Assembly (NCBI RefSeq): GCF_017745275.1
Contig: NZ_JAGHZS010000001.1
Location: forward strand, 1 to 64,000
DNA from: Chitinophaga sp.
Lineage (GTDB): Bacteria > Bacteroidota > Bacteroidia > Chitinophagales > Chitinophagaceae
Reading direction: 5' to 3'
DNA: 64,000 nucleotides
Positions 31,231 to 39,834 of this stretch are shown piece by piece. Below the pieces are notes generated by a model. It had not been told where the DNA came from, ran no database searches, and saw only the letters and a program-made list of their open reading frames with translations. The position numbers and the translations under genes were made by a program. The stretch's first letter is position 1; every line of letters begins with the position of its first letter.

Positions 31231-34104
31231 ATGAAGAAACTTATACAACTCTTGCTGGTACTGGGATTGAGCATACTGTATGCACAAGCCCAGGCCCAGC
31301 AAGGAAAGATTAAAGGCCAATTGACTGATTCCACCACGAAGGAGGCCATGCCCGCCGCCACCGTGGCGTTACTGAACGCGAAAGACTCCAGCGTTGCCAG
31401 TACCACCATGACAGATACTAAAGGTAATTTTGAACTGACCAATGTAGCAGATGGCGCCTACCGGCTCTACGTGAGCTTCCTGGGCTACAAACCCCTCAAC
31501 AAACAAATACAAATCACTCCCGACCGCAGAGATATTGCCCTCGGCAACATCGCCATGGGACATAAAGGCGTAGACCTGAACACAGTGGAAATTGAAGGTG
31601 AAAAACCACCCATCGTAGTAAAAAAAGATACGCTTGAATTTAATGCCGATGCCTTCAAAACTCGCGAAAACGCTGTAGTGGAAGACCTTCTGAAAAAATT
31701 ACCCGGCGTCACCGTGGATAAAGACGGCGCCATCACCGCACAGGGTGAAACCGTTACAAAAGTATTGGTAGACGGCAAACCTTTCTTTGGCAGCGACCCA
31801 AAACTGGCTACTAAAAACCTTCCCGCCAACATCATTGATAAAGTACAACTGATAGATAAAAAGTCGGACCAGGCGCAGTTCACTGGTATTGACGATGGAC
31901 AAACAGAAAAAACCATCAATATCACCATCAAAAAAGATAAGAAGAAAGGCATGTTTGGCCGGGCTACTGCCGGATATGGTACCGATGACCGCTTCGGTAG
32001 CTCCATCAGCTTAAACCGCTTCCGGGAAAACCAACAGGTATCGCTGTTAGGTGGCGGTAATAACGTGAACAATACAGGTTATACCGTACAGGATCAGATG
32101 AGCTTCAACTCTGCCGGCGGTGGTAGAGGAGGGGGCAGAGGCGGTGGTGGCGGCATGCGTGGCATGGCTTCGGGTATGGGCGCCAATAATCCCGGTATTA
32201 CCCGCAACTGGAATGCAGGTCTGAACTTTAACCAGGACTTCAATAAAAACCTGATCGTAAACGGCAGCTACTTTTTTAATGATACCAAAACGGATATAGA
32301 ACAAAAGCAAGCCAGGCAAACCTTTTCCCAGGATCAACACAAAAATCCTACCACCACCAACGACTATTCTACCTCTGCGTCGCAGACAGATAACAGCAAC
32401 AACCGCATTTCTGCCCGCATAGAATATACAATCGATTCATTGCACTCGCTGATTTTTTCACCTACCTATTCCCTCACCAATGGGAATAGCTATAGTGTTA
32501 CCAACAGTTCATCGCTTCTTAATAACAAAGATTCTATCAACAGAGGCAGTACTATCAACGACGGACAGGGCACCAACACCAACATCGGTGGAAGCCTGTT
32601 ATTCCGTAAAAAATTTAAAAAACAAGGCCGTTCACTCAGTGCGAACTTCAACTATAACAATAGTAGTAATGATCAGCAAAACTTTGTGAAGTCCAATTTC
32701 TTCTTCTTCAAAAATGACAGCATCAGTGCTTTTAACCAAAGAAACCAGGTCAATACCGACAGCCGCAACGCAGGCGTAAACCTGACTTATACAGAGCCCG
32801 TTGGAAGAGACCGGTACCTGGAAGCTAACTATGGGCTGACCAAATACACCAATACCAGCACGAAGTATACGTATGATTATGATGCTTCCAACAAGGATTA
32901 CAATATCATGAATGACTCGCTCAGTAATGTTTTCACCAACAATACGCTGAATCAGCAGGCTGGCCTGTCTTTGCGTACTACCAAACTGAAATACGACTAC
33001 TCATTTGGATTAAACGTACTGTTCAACAACCTGGATAATACTACCCATTCCTTCCTTACGGGAAAGGATACACTCATCCAGCAACATACCATTAATTTCG
33101 CGCCACAGGCGTCTTTTAATTATATGTTTTCCAAGAGCAAACGGTTACGCATCAACTACAACGGAAATACACAGCAGCCGAGTGTACAGCAACTGGCGCC
33201 CGTTCCGGATAACAGCAACCCATTGTACATTCAGTTGGGTAACCCGGATTTGAAGCCTTCTTTCAATAATAACCTGAACATTAACTTCAATCAGTTTAAC
33301 AACATTACTTTCCGTGGTATGTTTGCTTTCCTGAGTGGGTCTTATGCAGTGAATAAAATTATTAATGCCACCACGCTGGATACCAGCACCGGCAAGCAAA
33401 TGGTAAAACCTGTTAACGTAAATGGTTACTTCAGTTTACGTGGTATGGTGCACAACTCCATTCCTTTGTCGAAAACGCCGGGGCAAAACCTAAACACCGG
33501 CACCAACATAGGTTATACGCGGGATGTTACCATCGTAAACGGCAATACCAGCTATACCGGGACATTACAGATATCTCAATCTGCCAATGTAAATTATATG
33601 TACAAGGAGTTATTGGATGTATCAGTAGGTGGCAGCATTAATTATAACGGGGTCCACTATACGCAGGCGACTAATGTAAACCAGCAGGATACCCGCTACC
33701 TGGATTATAACATCAATGCGGATTTCAATATCAACCTGCCGAAAGGATTTATGATTGGCAGTGATATTACCTGCACCATGAACCGTAACCGGCCGGTGGG
33801 GTATAATCTTACCTCTACCATGTGGAATGCCAATATAGCGAAGTATGTATTCCCTAAAAAGCAGGGTATGATTAAGGTACAGGCTTTTGACCTGCTAAAA
33901 CAGTACGTGAGCGTTACCCGTACGGTGGCGGATACTTATATACAGGATACGCAAAGCAACGTGCTGCAACAATATTTTATGGTGAGTTTTACTTATTTCC
34001 TGAACCGTTTTGGTGGCAACAACAAACCGGGAGAGGGAGGAAATCGTATGGGCTTCCCCGGTGGCCGGGGTGGCGGAGGATTCCGTCAAATGAGAGGCTT
34101 CTGA
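31231..34104 (+). CDS. Outer-membrane beta-barrel receptor with carboxypeptidase-regulatory-like domain
   Basis: 957 residues: signal peptide (ending near AQAQA), an N-terminal CarboxypepD_reg-like domain (about 25-110: GQLTDSTTKEAMPAATVALL, then SFLGYKPLNKQI), a TonB-receptor-like plug (NAVVEDLLKKLPGVTVDKDG, VTKVLVDGKPFFG) and a long beta barrel of the OMP_b-brl_3 type to the end. There is a Gly/Arg-rich loop (about 290-315) and a Gly/Arg-rich C terminus ending in MRGF. No SusD partner follows, so it is not a classical glycan-uptake SusC. Cargo unknown. Paired with the GLPGLI protein; regulated perhaps by the divergent two-component system. Confidence 0.85.
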   Translation: MKKLIQLLLVLGLSILYAQAQAQQGKIKGQLTDSTTKEAMPAATVALLNAKDSSVASTTMTDTKGNFELTNVADGAYRLYVSFLGYKPLNKQIQITPDRRDIALGNIAMGHKGVDLNTVEIEGEKPPIVVKKDTLEFNADAFKTRENAVVEDLLKKLPGVTVDKDGAITAQGETVTKVLVDGKPFFGSDPKLATKNLPANIIDKVQLIDKKSDQAQFTGIDDGQTEKTINITIKKDKKKGMFGRATAGYGTDDRFGSSISLNRFRENQQVSLLGGGNNVNNTGYTVQDQMSFNSAGGGRGGGRGGGGGMRGMASGMGANNPGITRNWNAGLNFNQDFNKNLIVNGSYFFNDTKTDIEQKQARQTFSQDQHKNPTTTNDYSTSASQTDNSNNRISARIEYTIDSLHSLIFSPTYSLTNGNSYSVTNSSSLLNNKDSINRGSTINDGQGTNTNIGGSLLFRKKFKKQGRSLSANFNYNNSSNDQQNFVKSNFFFFKNDSISAFNQRNQVNTDSRNAGVNLTYTEPVGRDRYLEANYGLTKYTNTSTKYTYDYDASNKDYNIMNDSLSNVFTNNTLNQQAGLSLRTTKLKYDYSFGLNVLFNNLDNTTHSFLTGKDTLIQQHTINFAPQASFNYMFSKSKRLRINYNGNTQQPSVQQLAPVPDNSNPLYIQLGNPDLKPSFNNNLNINFNQFNNITFRGMFAFLSGSYAVNKIINATTLDTSTGKQMVKPVNVNGYFSLRGMVHNSIPLSKTPGQNLNTGTNIGYTRDVTIVNGNTSYTGTLQISQSANVNYMYKELLDVSVGGSINYNGVHYTQATNVNQQDTRYLDYNINADFNINLPKGFMIGSDITCTMNRNRPVGYNLTSTMWNANIAKYVFPKKQGMIKVQAFDLLKQYVSVTRTVADTYIQDTQSNVLQQYFMVSFTYFLNRFGGNNKPGEGGNRMGFPGGRGGGGFRQMRGF

Positions 34105-34128
34105 TAACCACTATTTATCATCATGAGA

Positions 34129-34181
34129 AAGGGCTATTGTTCAGCAAAATAACTGCTAAACAATAGCCCTTCTTCTTTTAA
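34129..34181 (+). terminator. Rho-independent terminator of the GLPGLI/receptor operon
   Basis: AAGGGCTATTG (34129-34139) pairs with CAATAGCCCTT (34161-34171); the inner CAGCA/TGCT can add pairs; a T-rich stretch CTTCTTTTA follows. It starts 24 bases after the receptor stop codon and may also serve the convergent gene. Confidence 0.8.
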
Positions 34182-34188
34182 TCATTTT

Positions 34189-34473
34189 TTAGGCAGATAC
34201 CGTACTCCTTCTTCCTGCTAATACCCGTTTCAATACCCATGAAATTGTAAATGTGGGGATGAAATCTGTTCCGGGAAATAATTCTTCCATAAAGTTAAAA
34301 ACGCTACCAAAGGTACCCAACGAACCGCCAAACATCCGATAGAAAATAATGGCGGAAATGGGCGCCCAAATAAAATCGCTGACCTCTCCTAACACCGGCA
34401 CCGCATAACTGGCGCATCCTAATAAATCCATCAGAATGCAAAACCATAAACTGGGAGTATATTTTTTTTCCAT
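34189..34473 (-). CDS. Small predicted membrane protein, unknown function
   Basis: 94 residues, with a basic N terminus MEKKYTPSLW and two hydrophobic stretches (FCILMDLLGCASYAVPVLG and FIWAPISAIIFYRMFGG). The sequence between LGEVSDFIWAPISA and FTISWVLKRV resembles a compact two- to three-helix membrane protein; I cannot assign a family. Downstream it meets the receptor operon's terminator. The 187 bp upstream to the next gene hold nothing clear except weak AT-rich sequence. Confidence 0.65.
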   Translation of the reverse strand: MEKKYTPSLWFCILMDLLGCASYAVPVLGEVSDFIWAPISAIIFYRMFGGSLGTFGSVFNFMEELFPGTDFIPTFTISWVLKRVLAGRRSTVSA

Positions 34474-34686
34474 ATCAACCTCCGCTTTTCAATACTTAAA
34501 CAAATTACTTACCAACTTTCAGATATTACCTGCAATTTAATATATAAACGTAACCCGGCCGCGGATAGTTCTACGTGAAAAATTAAAATCCGTATTTCCA
34601 CTCCTTTTTTTCTCCCTAGAGGTAGGAGGAGCTTGTAAGTACGCATAATTTCAACTACATTGATGGCTCTTAAAGCAATCCTTTTT

Positions 34687-35580
34687 ATGCACCAGGAAAA
34701 CTCACGCCGCGATATGATTAAAAAAGTAGCCACCATGGCTTTGGCATCCACTGCGCTATCTTCTCTCACTAACAGGGTTTCTGCCCATGAACGGGCCGTT
34801 GACGAGTCCTTGAAAGGCAAAATTAATCACTCGGTTTGCGCCTGGTGTTATAGCATGCCTTTGGATGAACTCTGTAAAGCCGCTAAAAAAATCGGCATTC
34901 ATTCTATTGATCTCGTGGATCCGAAAGACTTCTCCATTCTGAAAAAGAATGATATGATTACCGCCATGGTAGCCAGCAATGGCCCGGAATGGGGGATTAG
35001 CAAAGGATTTAATACCATTGCACACCACGATAAACTGGAAGAATATTTCAAGCACTACATCGATGAAACGGCCAAAGCAGGTTTCTCAAATCTCATCTGC
35101 TTTTCAGGCAACCGCAATGGCATGAGCGATTCGGAAGGCATCGCAAACTGCACAAAAGGCCTGCAGCGCATCATTGGCTATGCAGAAAAGAAAAAAGTAA
35201 CCCTGGTGATGGAACTGCTGAATAGTAAAGTAGATCATCATGATTACCAGTGCGACCACACCGCATGGGGCGTAGAGCTCTGTAAATCAGTGGGTTCCCC
35301 TAACTTTAAGCTGCTATATGACATCTACCATATGCAGATTATGGAGGGAGATGTGATCCGCAATATCCGTGATCACCATGAATATATTGCCCACTACCAC
35401 ACTGGTGGAGTACCGGGCCGTCATGAAATTGATGAAACCCAGGAATTATTCTACCCTGCTATTATGAAAGCGATTTATGAAACCGGCTTCAAAGGTCATG
35501 TGGCTCAGGAGTTTATCCCTGCACATAAAGACCAGATCGCCTCTCTCACTCAAGCCGTTGGCATTTGCGATATCGCTTAA
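34687..35580 (+). CDS. TIM-barrel isomerase-like protein with Tat-type signal (hydroxypyruvate isomerase family)
   Basis: 297 residues from ATG 34687 (34660 and 34663 are alternatives). The N terminus NSRRDMIKKVATMALASTA carries twin arginines followed by a hydrophobic stretch, so Tat export to the periplasm is likely. The mature part is an AP-endonuclease-2-like TIM barrel: metal-site motifs VMELLNSKVDHHDYQ, LLYDIYHMQIMEGD, YIAHYHTGGVPGRHE and HVAQEFIP match hydroxypyruvate isomerase-type enzymes. Export of such a barrel points to extracellular sugar metabolism, not the cytosolic glyoxylate route. Stands 57 bp before a permease gene. Confidence 0.8.
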   Translation: MHQENSRRDMIKKVATMALASTALSSLTNRVSAHERAVDESLKGKINHSVCAWCYSMPLDELCKAAKKIGIHSIDLVDPKDFSILKKNDMITAMVASNGPEWGISKGFNTIAHHDKLEEYFKHYIDETAKAGFSNLICFSGNRNGMSDSEGIANCTKGLQRIIGYAEKKKVTLVMELLNSKVDHHDYQCDHTAWGVELCKSVGSPNFKLLYDIYHMQIMEGDVIRNIRDHHEYIAHYHTGGVPGRHEIDETQELFYPAIMKAIYETGFKGHVAQEFIPAHKDQIASLTQAVGICDIA

Positions 35581-35636
35581 TTCATAAATATATCCTACTT
35601 TCGCGCAATAGTCCACCAAAACAGTAGGGTATATTA

Positions 35637-37091
35637 ATGAAAGATTATTACAAAAAGCCTTTAGCATGGCTGCTTCAGGAGTCGGCCGAAGAAAATAAGC
35701 ACACCCTGAAACGTACGCTGAATGGCTTCCAGCTCTTAATGCTGGGACTAGGTGTTATTATCGGAGCAGGATTGTTTTCCTTAACAGGACCAGCTGCCGG
35801 TAATAACGCCGGACCAGCCATCACTCTTTCCTTTATAGTAGCCGGCGTTGGTTGCGCTTTTGCGGGCCTCTGTTACGCTGAATTTGCCTCTATGATACCA
35901 GTGGCCGGTAGCGCATATACATACGCGTATACCACCATGGGAGAGCGACTGGCATGGATTATCGGCTGGGACCTGGTATTGGAGTTTTCCGTAGGCGCTG
36001 CCACGGTAGCCATTAGCTGGTCTAACTATCTCGTAGCCTTCCTGGCTAAATACGATATCTATATCCCGGCACAATTTGTCCATTCTCCGTTCGAAACCAT
36101 AACCCTGGCCAATGGAGTTACCACACACGGGTATTTTAACCTGCCGGCGGCCCTGATCATTATCCTGATGTCTGCCATCCTGATACGCGGCACCAAAGGA
36201 TCTGCCCTGTGGAACGCAGTAGTGGTGTCGCTGAAAGTAGGTGTAGTCCTCGTTTTTATTATCCTTGGCTGGAAGTATATACAGCCGGCTAATCTCACCC
36301 CTTACATTCCAAAAAATACCGGCAATTTCGGCGAATATGGCATTTCCGGCATATTAAGAGGAGCAGGCGTTATTTTCTTTGTATATCTGGGCTTTGATAT
36401 TGTAAGCACTGCCGCACAGGAAACCAGGAACCCGCGTCGCAATATGCCTATTGGCATCCTGGGTTCATTGGCGGTATGTACTGTCCTTTTCATTCTTTTT
36501 GCCCATGTACTCACTGGTCTCGCACCATACCAGGAGTTTAAAAACAACGCCGCGCCGGTGGCAGTGGCCATTGCACATACACCGTTTCACTGGCTGGGGC
36601 AAATGATCATCCTGGCTATTATTGTGGGCTATACTTCCGTAATACTGGTGGATTTATGGGGACAATCGCGGGTATTTTATGCGATGTCTAAAGATGGGCT
36701 GTTGCCGAAAATATTTTCGGAGGTGCATCCCCGTTACCGTACACCGTGGAAAAGCAATATACTCTTTTGTGTATTTGTAAGCTTGTTTGCCGCACTGGTA
36801 CCAATAAGGGTAGTAGGGGAGATGACCAGCATCGGCACCCTGCTGGCTTTTGTAATCGTATGCGCAGGAGTATGGATCATGCGGTATTCTATGCCGGATG
36901 CACCGCGTGCCTTCAAAACACCCTGGGTACCTTTTGTTCCCATTATGGGCATTCTTTGCTGCGCCGTAATGATGGCATTTCTTCCCTGGGATACCTGGTT
37001 GCGCCTCATTATCTGGATGGCCATTGGAATGCTGATTTACGAGTTTTACGGTAAAAAACACAGTAAAGTGCGGCAATCCCAACTGCCTTAG
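35637..37091 (+). CDS. APC-family amino acid permease
   Basis: 484-residue integral membrane transporter with about 12-14 helices. LGLGVIIGAGLFSLTGPAAG in helix 1 and the FDIVSTAAQETRNPRRNMP block after helix 6 are signatures of the cationic amino acid transporter (CAT/YfnA) branch of the APC superfamily, which imports amino acids with protons. Substrate not deducible. A -7-like TACTTTCG sits about 40 bases upstream. Its 3' end overlaps the convergent acetyltransferase gene by 4 bp (37088-37091). Confidence 0.9.
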   Translation: MKDYYKKPLAWLLQESAEENKHTLKRTLNGFQLLMLGLGVIIGAGLFSLTGPAAGNNAGPAITLSFIVAGVGCAFAGLCYAEFASMIPVAGSAYTYAYTTMGERLAWIIGWDLVLEFSVGAATVAISWSNYLVAFLAKYDIYIPAQFVHSPFETITLANGVTTHGYFNLPAALIIILMSAILIRGTKGSALWNAVVVSLKVGVVLVFIILGWKYIQPANLTPYIPKNTGNFGEYGISGILRGAGVIFFVYLGFDIVSTAAQETRNPRRNMPIGILGSLAVCTVLFILFAHVLTGLAPYQEFKNNAAPVAVAIAHTPFHWLGQMIILAIIVGYTSVILVDLWGQSRVFYAMSKDGLLPKIFSEVHPRYRTPWKSNILFCVFVSLFAALVPIRVVGEMTSIGTLLAFVIVCAGVWIMRYSMPDAPRAFKTPWVPFVPIMGILCCAVMMAFLPWDTWLRLIIWMAIGMLIYEFYGKKHSKVRQSQLP

Positions 37092-37630
37092 GCTTTCCAG
37101 TCGGACCGCAGTATCCCCATTACTACCATATCCACATACTGTCCATGCAGTTTGGCACTATGGCGCAGGATACCTTCTTTGGCAAATCCCAGCTTAATTG
37201 GGATTTGCCCGCTTCGCTCATTCTGCAGCACAAAGCGGATCTCAATCTTATTCAGGTGTAACTTTTTAAATGCGAAGGTGATCAGGCCCCTGCAGGCCAT
37301 GGTGGCAATACCTTTACGTTGAAAGGCTTCTGCTATCCAATACCCGATTTCCGCTTTCTGTAGCTGATGATCCCAGCCGTGCAAGTCTATCACACCACAA
37401 AACTGTTGCTGGTACCATATACCCAATGCAACAGCTTCCTGTTCTTCCGCCTTGCGGAGCATGAGTTGAATAAAACGCAGGGAATGTTCTTCATTGGTAT
37501 TGTAATCTACCCAGGGTAAAAATTTACGCAGACTTTTCCGCGACTGGTCCAGCTGCTTATATACCTGTGGAGCATCCTGCAGTTGCAACTGCCGCAGGTA
37601 TATGTTTTCATTGACTGTTATTTCGAACAT
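37088..37630 (-). CDS. GNAT acetyltransferase (RimJ/RimL type)
   Basis: 180 residues, a full single-domain GNAT. The N-terminal part YLRQLQLQDAPQVYKQLDQSR and the acetyl-CoA site IGYWIAEAFQRKGIATMACRGL, followed by LHLNKIEIRFVLQNERS, are typical of the RimJ/RimL/SpeG-like branch that acetylates protein N termini, ribosomal proteins, or small amines. Cytoplasmic. 3' overlap of 4 bp with the permease gene. Substrate unknown. Confidence 0.85.
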   Translation of the reverse strand: MFEITVNENIYLRQLQLQDAPQVYKQLDQSRKSLRKFLPWVDYNTNEEHSLRFIQLMLRKAEEQEAVALGIWYQQQFCGVIDLHGWDHQLQKAEIGYWIAEAFQRKGIATMACRGLITFAFKKLHLNKIEIRFVLQNERSGQIPIKLGFAKEGILRHSAKLHGQYVDMVVMGILRSDWKA

Positions 37631-37696
37631 AGCTGGATTTAAAAGGGGCGTTAAACTTACATCGATTTAACGTAAAATCCAACCTGCATTTATTAA

Positions 37697-37749
37697 TTAG
37701 CCGCTGGCCTTTAGCGTCGCTTACGAGCAACCTAAAAACCAACGGCTAA
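37697..37749. repeat. Possible decayed heptad-type palindrome
   Basis: Left arm TTAGCCGCTGGCCTTTAG (37697-37714) and right arm CTAAAAACCAACGGCTAA (37732-37749) pair at 15 of 18 positions. The left arm keeps AGC-type units 7 and 14 bp apart. It lies 3' of a minus-strand lipoprotein gene, the same placement as the clear copies, but the similarity is weak. Confidence 0.4.
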
Positions 37750-37771
37750 ATCCGGAGCACTGATTCCCGTA

Positions 37772-38395
37772 TTATTGTTTCGCCAGTAACTGTTGTCTGG
37801 CCATATCTTTCACTACCTGTTGTGCATACAAAACTGCCATTCTTTCTGTGGTTGGCGGATCGAAAGACTGTGACTGCACAGAATATAACATCTGTCCGCT
37901 CTTCAGGTCATACAAATTACCTTCCCACTGATATTTAGTGTTGTAGGTATAGTATCCGGGTGCATACATCCTGGAGTACCACATAGAGTAATAAGGCCAG
38001 AATCCATAGTAGCCATAAGGCTGATAATTAGGCACAAAAGTTCTTTCTCTGCCTCTGTCCAGCATTACAATGGTCATCACCTGGTTTACGTCACTCCCTT
38101 GTAATTGCTTCACCACTTCCTTCTCGGTCATTTTTCCTAATTCCTGGGGGCCATAAGTCTGTAGCGCCGATATTGCGTTGTATCCTTTCTTCCTAAGCTC
38201 TGCCACTGTATAATTTTCCATCTGGCTACGCAGGGTACGATCTCTCTGAGGTACCAGCGCCATTACCATTATTTTGTTATCCTTCTGCAACTGTTGCGCA
38301 TCATTAGAACGCCAGGAAGACGTTACTTTGGTGCTTGTACAGGCTGCCATGGCGAGGATTGCTAATCCTGCCATGAAAAGTCCCAGCTTTTTCAT
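37772..38395 (-). CDS. Predicted lipoprotein, DUF4136-like
   Basis: 207 residues with lipoprotein signal peptide MKKLGLFMAGLAILAMAAC (lipidation Cys19) followed by TSTKVTSSWRSNDAQ. The start of the mature part with its ...SWR... and the body with AELRKKGYNAISAL, LQGSDVNQVMTIVML and a Tyr/Pro-rich stretch (about 128-155) resemble Bacteroidota lipoproteins of the DUF4136 type, whose role is unknown. A YDLKSGQMLYSVQSQSF segment follows. Single gene, preceded by the strong terminator of the mqnC gene. Confidence 0.7.
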   Translation of the reverse strand: MKKLGLFMAGLAILAMAACTSTKVTSSWRSNDAQQLQKDNKIMVMALVPQRDRTLRSQMENYTVAELRKKGYNAISALQTYGPQELGKMTEKEVVKQLQGSDVNQVMTIVMLDRGRERTFVPNYQPYGYYGFWPYYSMWYSRMYAPGYYTYNTKYQWEGNLYDLKSGQMLYSVQSQSFDPPTTERMAVLYAQQVVKDMARQQLLAKQ

Positions 38396-38524
38396 ATTCC
38401 CTCCTTTAGTTTAATTAGTTCTACCAGTTAGACGTAGCAGGAGGCTTTTTGTAACATGTACAAGACAGTTTTAACAATTCTTTCTCAGTTGTTAATGATT
38501 TGCTAATGAATTGTTTATAAAAAG

Positions 38525-38557
38525 AAAAAGGCATCCCGGATGCCGGGATGCCTTTTT
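38525..38557. terminator. Strong terminator of mqnC
   Basis: A perfect 15-bp stem, AAAAAGGCATCCCGG (38525-38539) with CCGGGATGCCTTTTT (38543-38557), closes a 3-base loop. With an A-run on one side and a T-run on the other it can act in both directions; it lies 18 bases beyond the mqnC stop codon on the minus strand. Confidence 0.9.
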
Positions 38558-38574
38558 CATATAAATAACAGTTT

Positions 38575-39699
38575 CTAGTAGTTGATCACCTGCTCTTCTA
38601 TAGCAGCGGGGAGCTCTCTGAATTTGTAAAGCTGGGTGCGGAGCTGTGGTTCGAAACCAGCTTCACGTATCGCCTCCTGCATAGTCCGATAGGTAAACCG
38701 GTGTGGAGCGCCAGCAGCACTTACCACGTTTTCTTCAATCATAATAGAACCGAAGTCGTTCGCACCAGCATGTAAACACAGTTGTGCTACCTGTTTACCA
38801 ACAGTAAGCCAGGATGCCTGGATGTTCTTGATATTCGGCAACATGATACGGCTCATTGCAATCATGCGGATATACTCTTCAGCGGTAGTCATGTTGTGTA
38901 CACCACGAATCTTTGCCAGCAACGTATCTACGTCCTGGAATGTCCAGGGTATAAAGGCGGTAAAGCCATAGTGACCTTCCGGTTTTTCGCTTTGCACCTG
39001 CCGAATGTCTACCAGGTGTTCAAAGCGTTCCAATACGGTTTCCACGTGACCAAACATCATGGTAGCGGAAGAAGCAATATTCAGTTTATGGGCTGCACGC
39101 ATTACGTCCAGCCATTCCTGTGCACCGCATTTACCTTTGGAGATTAAACGACGTACACGATCATTCAATATCTCCGCACCTGCGCCGGGCAAACTATCCA
39201 TACCCGCTTCCTGTAAGGCGCGGAGTACTTCAATATGCGTACTCTTTTCCAGCTTGGTAATGTGTGCCACTTCGGGGGGGCCGAGGGTATGCAATCTTAA
39301 TTCCGGATATAATTGTTTCAGCTCTTTGAAGAGATCTACATAGAAACTAAGGCCCAATTCAGGGTGATGCCCACCTTGCAATAACAGCTGATCGCCGCCA
39401 TACTTCAGCGTTTCCTCAATCTTCTTTTTATACTCTTCAATGGGGGTAATATATGCCTCCTTATGGCCGGGAATGCGATAGAAGTTACAGAATTTGCAGT
39501 TGGCGGTACACACGTTGGTGGTATTCACGTTTCTGTCTATCTGCCAGGTAACCTTACCATGCGGTACCTGTTGTTTTCGTAGCTCGTTGGCTATCTCCAT
39601 CAGTTCCGCCAGCGGTGCGTTCTCAAACATATAAACACCCTCTGCTGCTGTCAGAAATCCGAAATCCTGCGCTTTCTTGTATAAATCCTGAAGTTCCAT
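38575..39699 (-). CDS. mqnC: Cyclic dehypoxanthinyl futalosine synthase MqnC
   Basis: 374-residue radical SAM enzyme of the futalosine route to menaquinone. Cluster motif CTANCKFCNFYR follows WQIDRNVNTTNV, the expected MqnC context; SLPGAGAEILNDRVRR, GFTAFIPWTFQ and the C-terminal QASWLTVGKQVAQLCLHAGA block are family hallmarks that distinguish it from MqnE. It cyclises dehypoxanthinyl futalosine. Cytoplasmic. No other mqn gene is in the window. It implies the organism makes menaquinone by this pathway, the quinone pool that would feed its cbb3 oxidase. Confidence 0.93.
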   Translation of the reverse strand: MELQDLYKKAQDFGFLTAAEGVYMFENAPLAELMEIANELRKQQVPHGKVTWQIDRNVNTTNVCTANCKFCNFYRIPGHKEAYITPIEEYKKKIEETLKYGGDQLLLQGGHHPELGLSFYVDLFKELKQLYPELRLHTLGPPEVAHITKLEKSTHIEVLRALQEAGMDSLPGAGAEILNDRVRRLISKGKCGAQEWLDVMRAAHKLNIASSATMMFGHVETVLERFEHLVDIRQVQSEKPEGHYGFTAFIPWTFQDVDTLLAKIRGVHNMTTAEEYIRMIAMSRIMLPNIKNIQASWLTVGKQVAQLCLHAGANDFGSIMIEENVVSAAGAPHRFTYRTMQEAIREAGFEPQLRTQLYKFRELPAAIEEQVINY

Positions 39700-39731
39700 T
39701 TGCTATGTTTCTAACCGGGAATAAACTTTAG

Positions 39732-39739
39732 CAAAGGTA
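39732..39739 (-). promoter_or_regulatory. -7 promoter element of mqnC
   Basis: Minus-strand TACCTTTG, exact match to TAnnTTTG, 32 bases before the ATG at 39699. No strict -33 TTG. Confidence 0.6.
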
Positions 39740-39834
39740 GTATTTAGGTAAATAACCGCCCGTAATAAATATATTTTATACGAACACTTTTTAATGTTAA
39801 ATTTAGAATTATATACATCCCTGCATCCCCCAGT

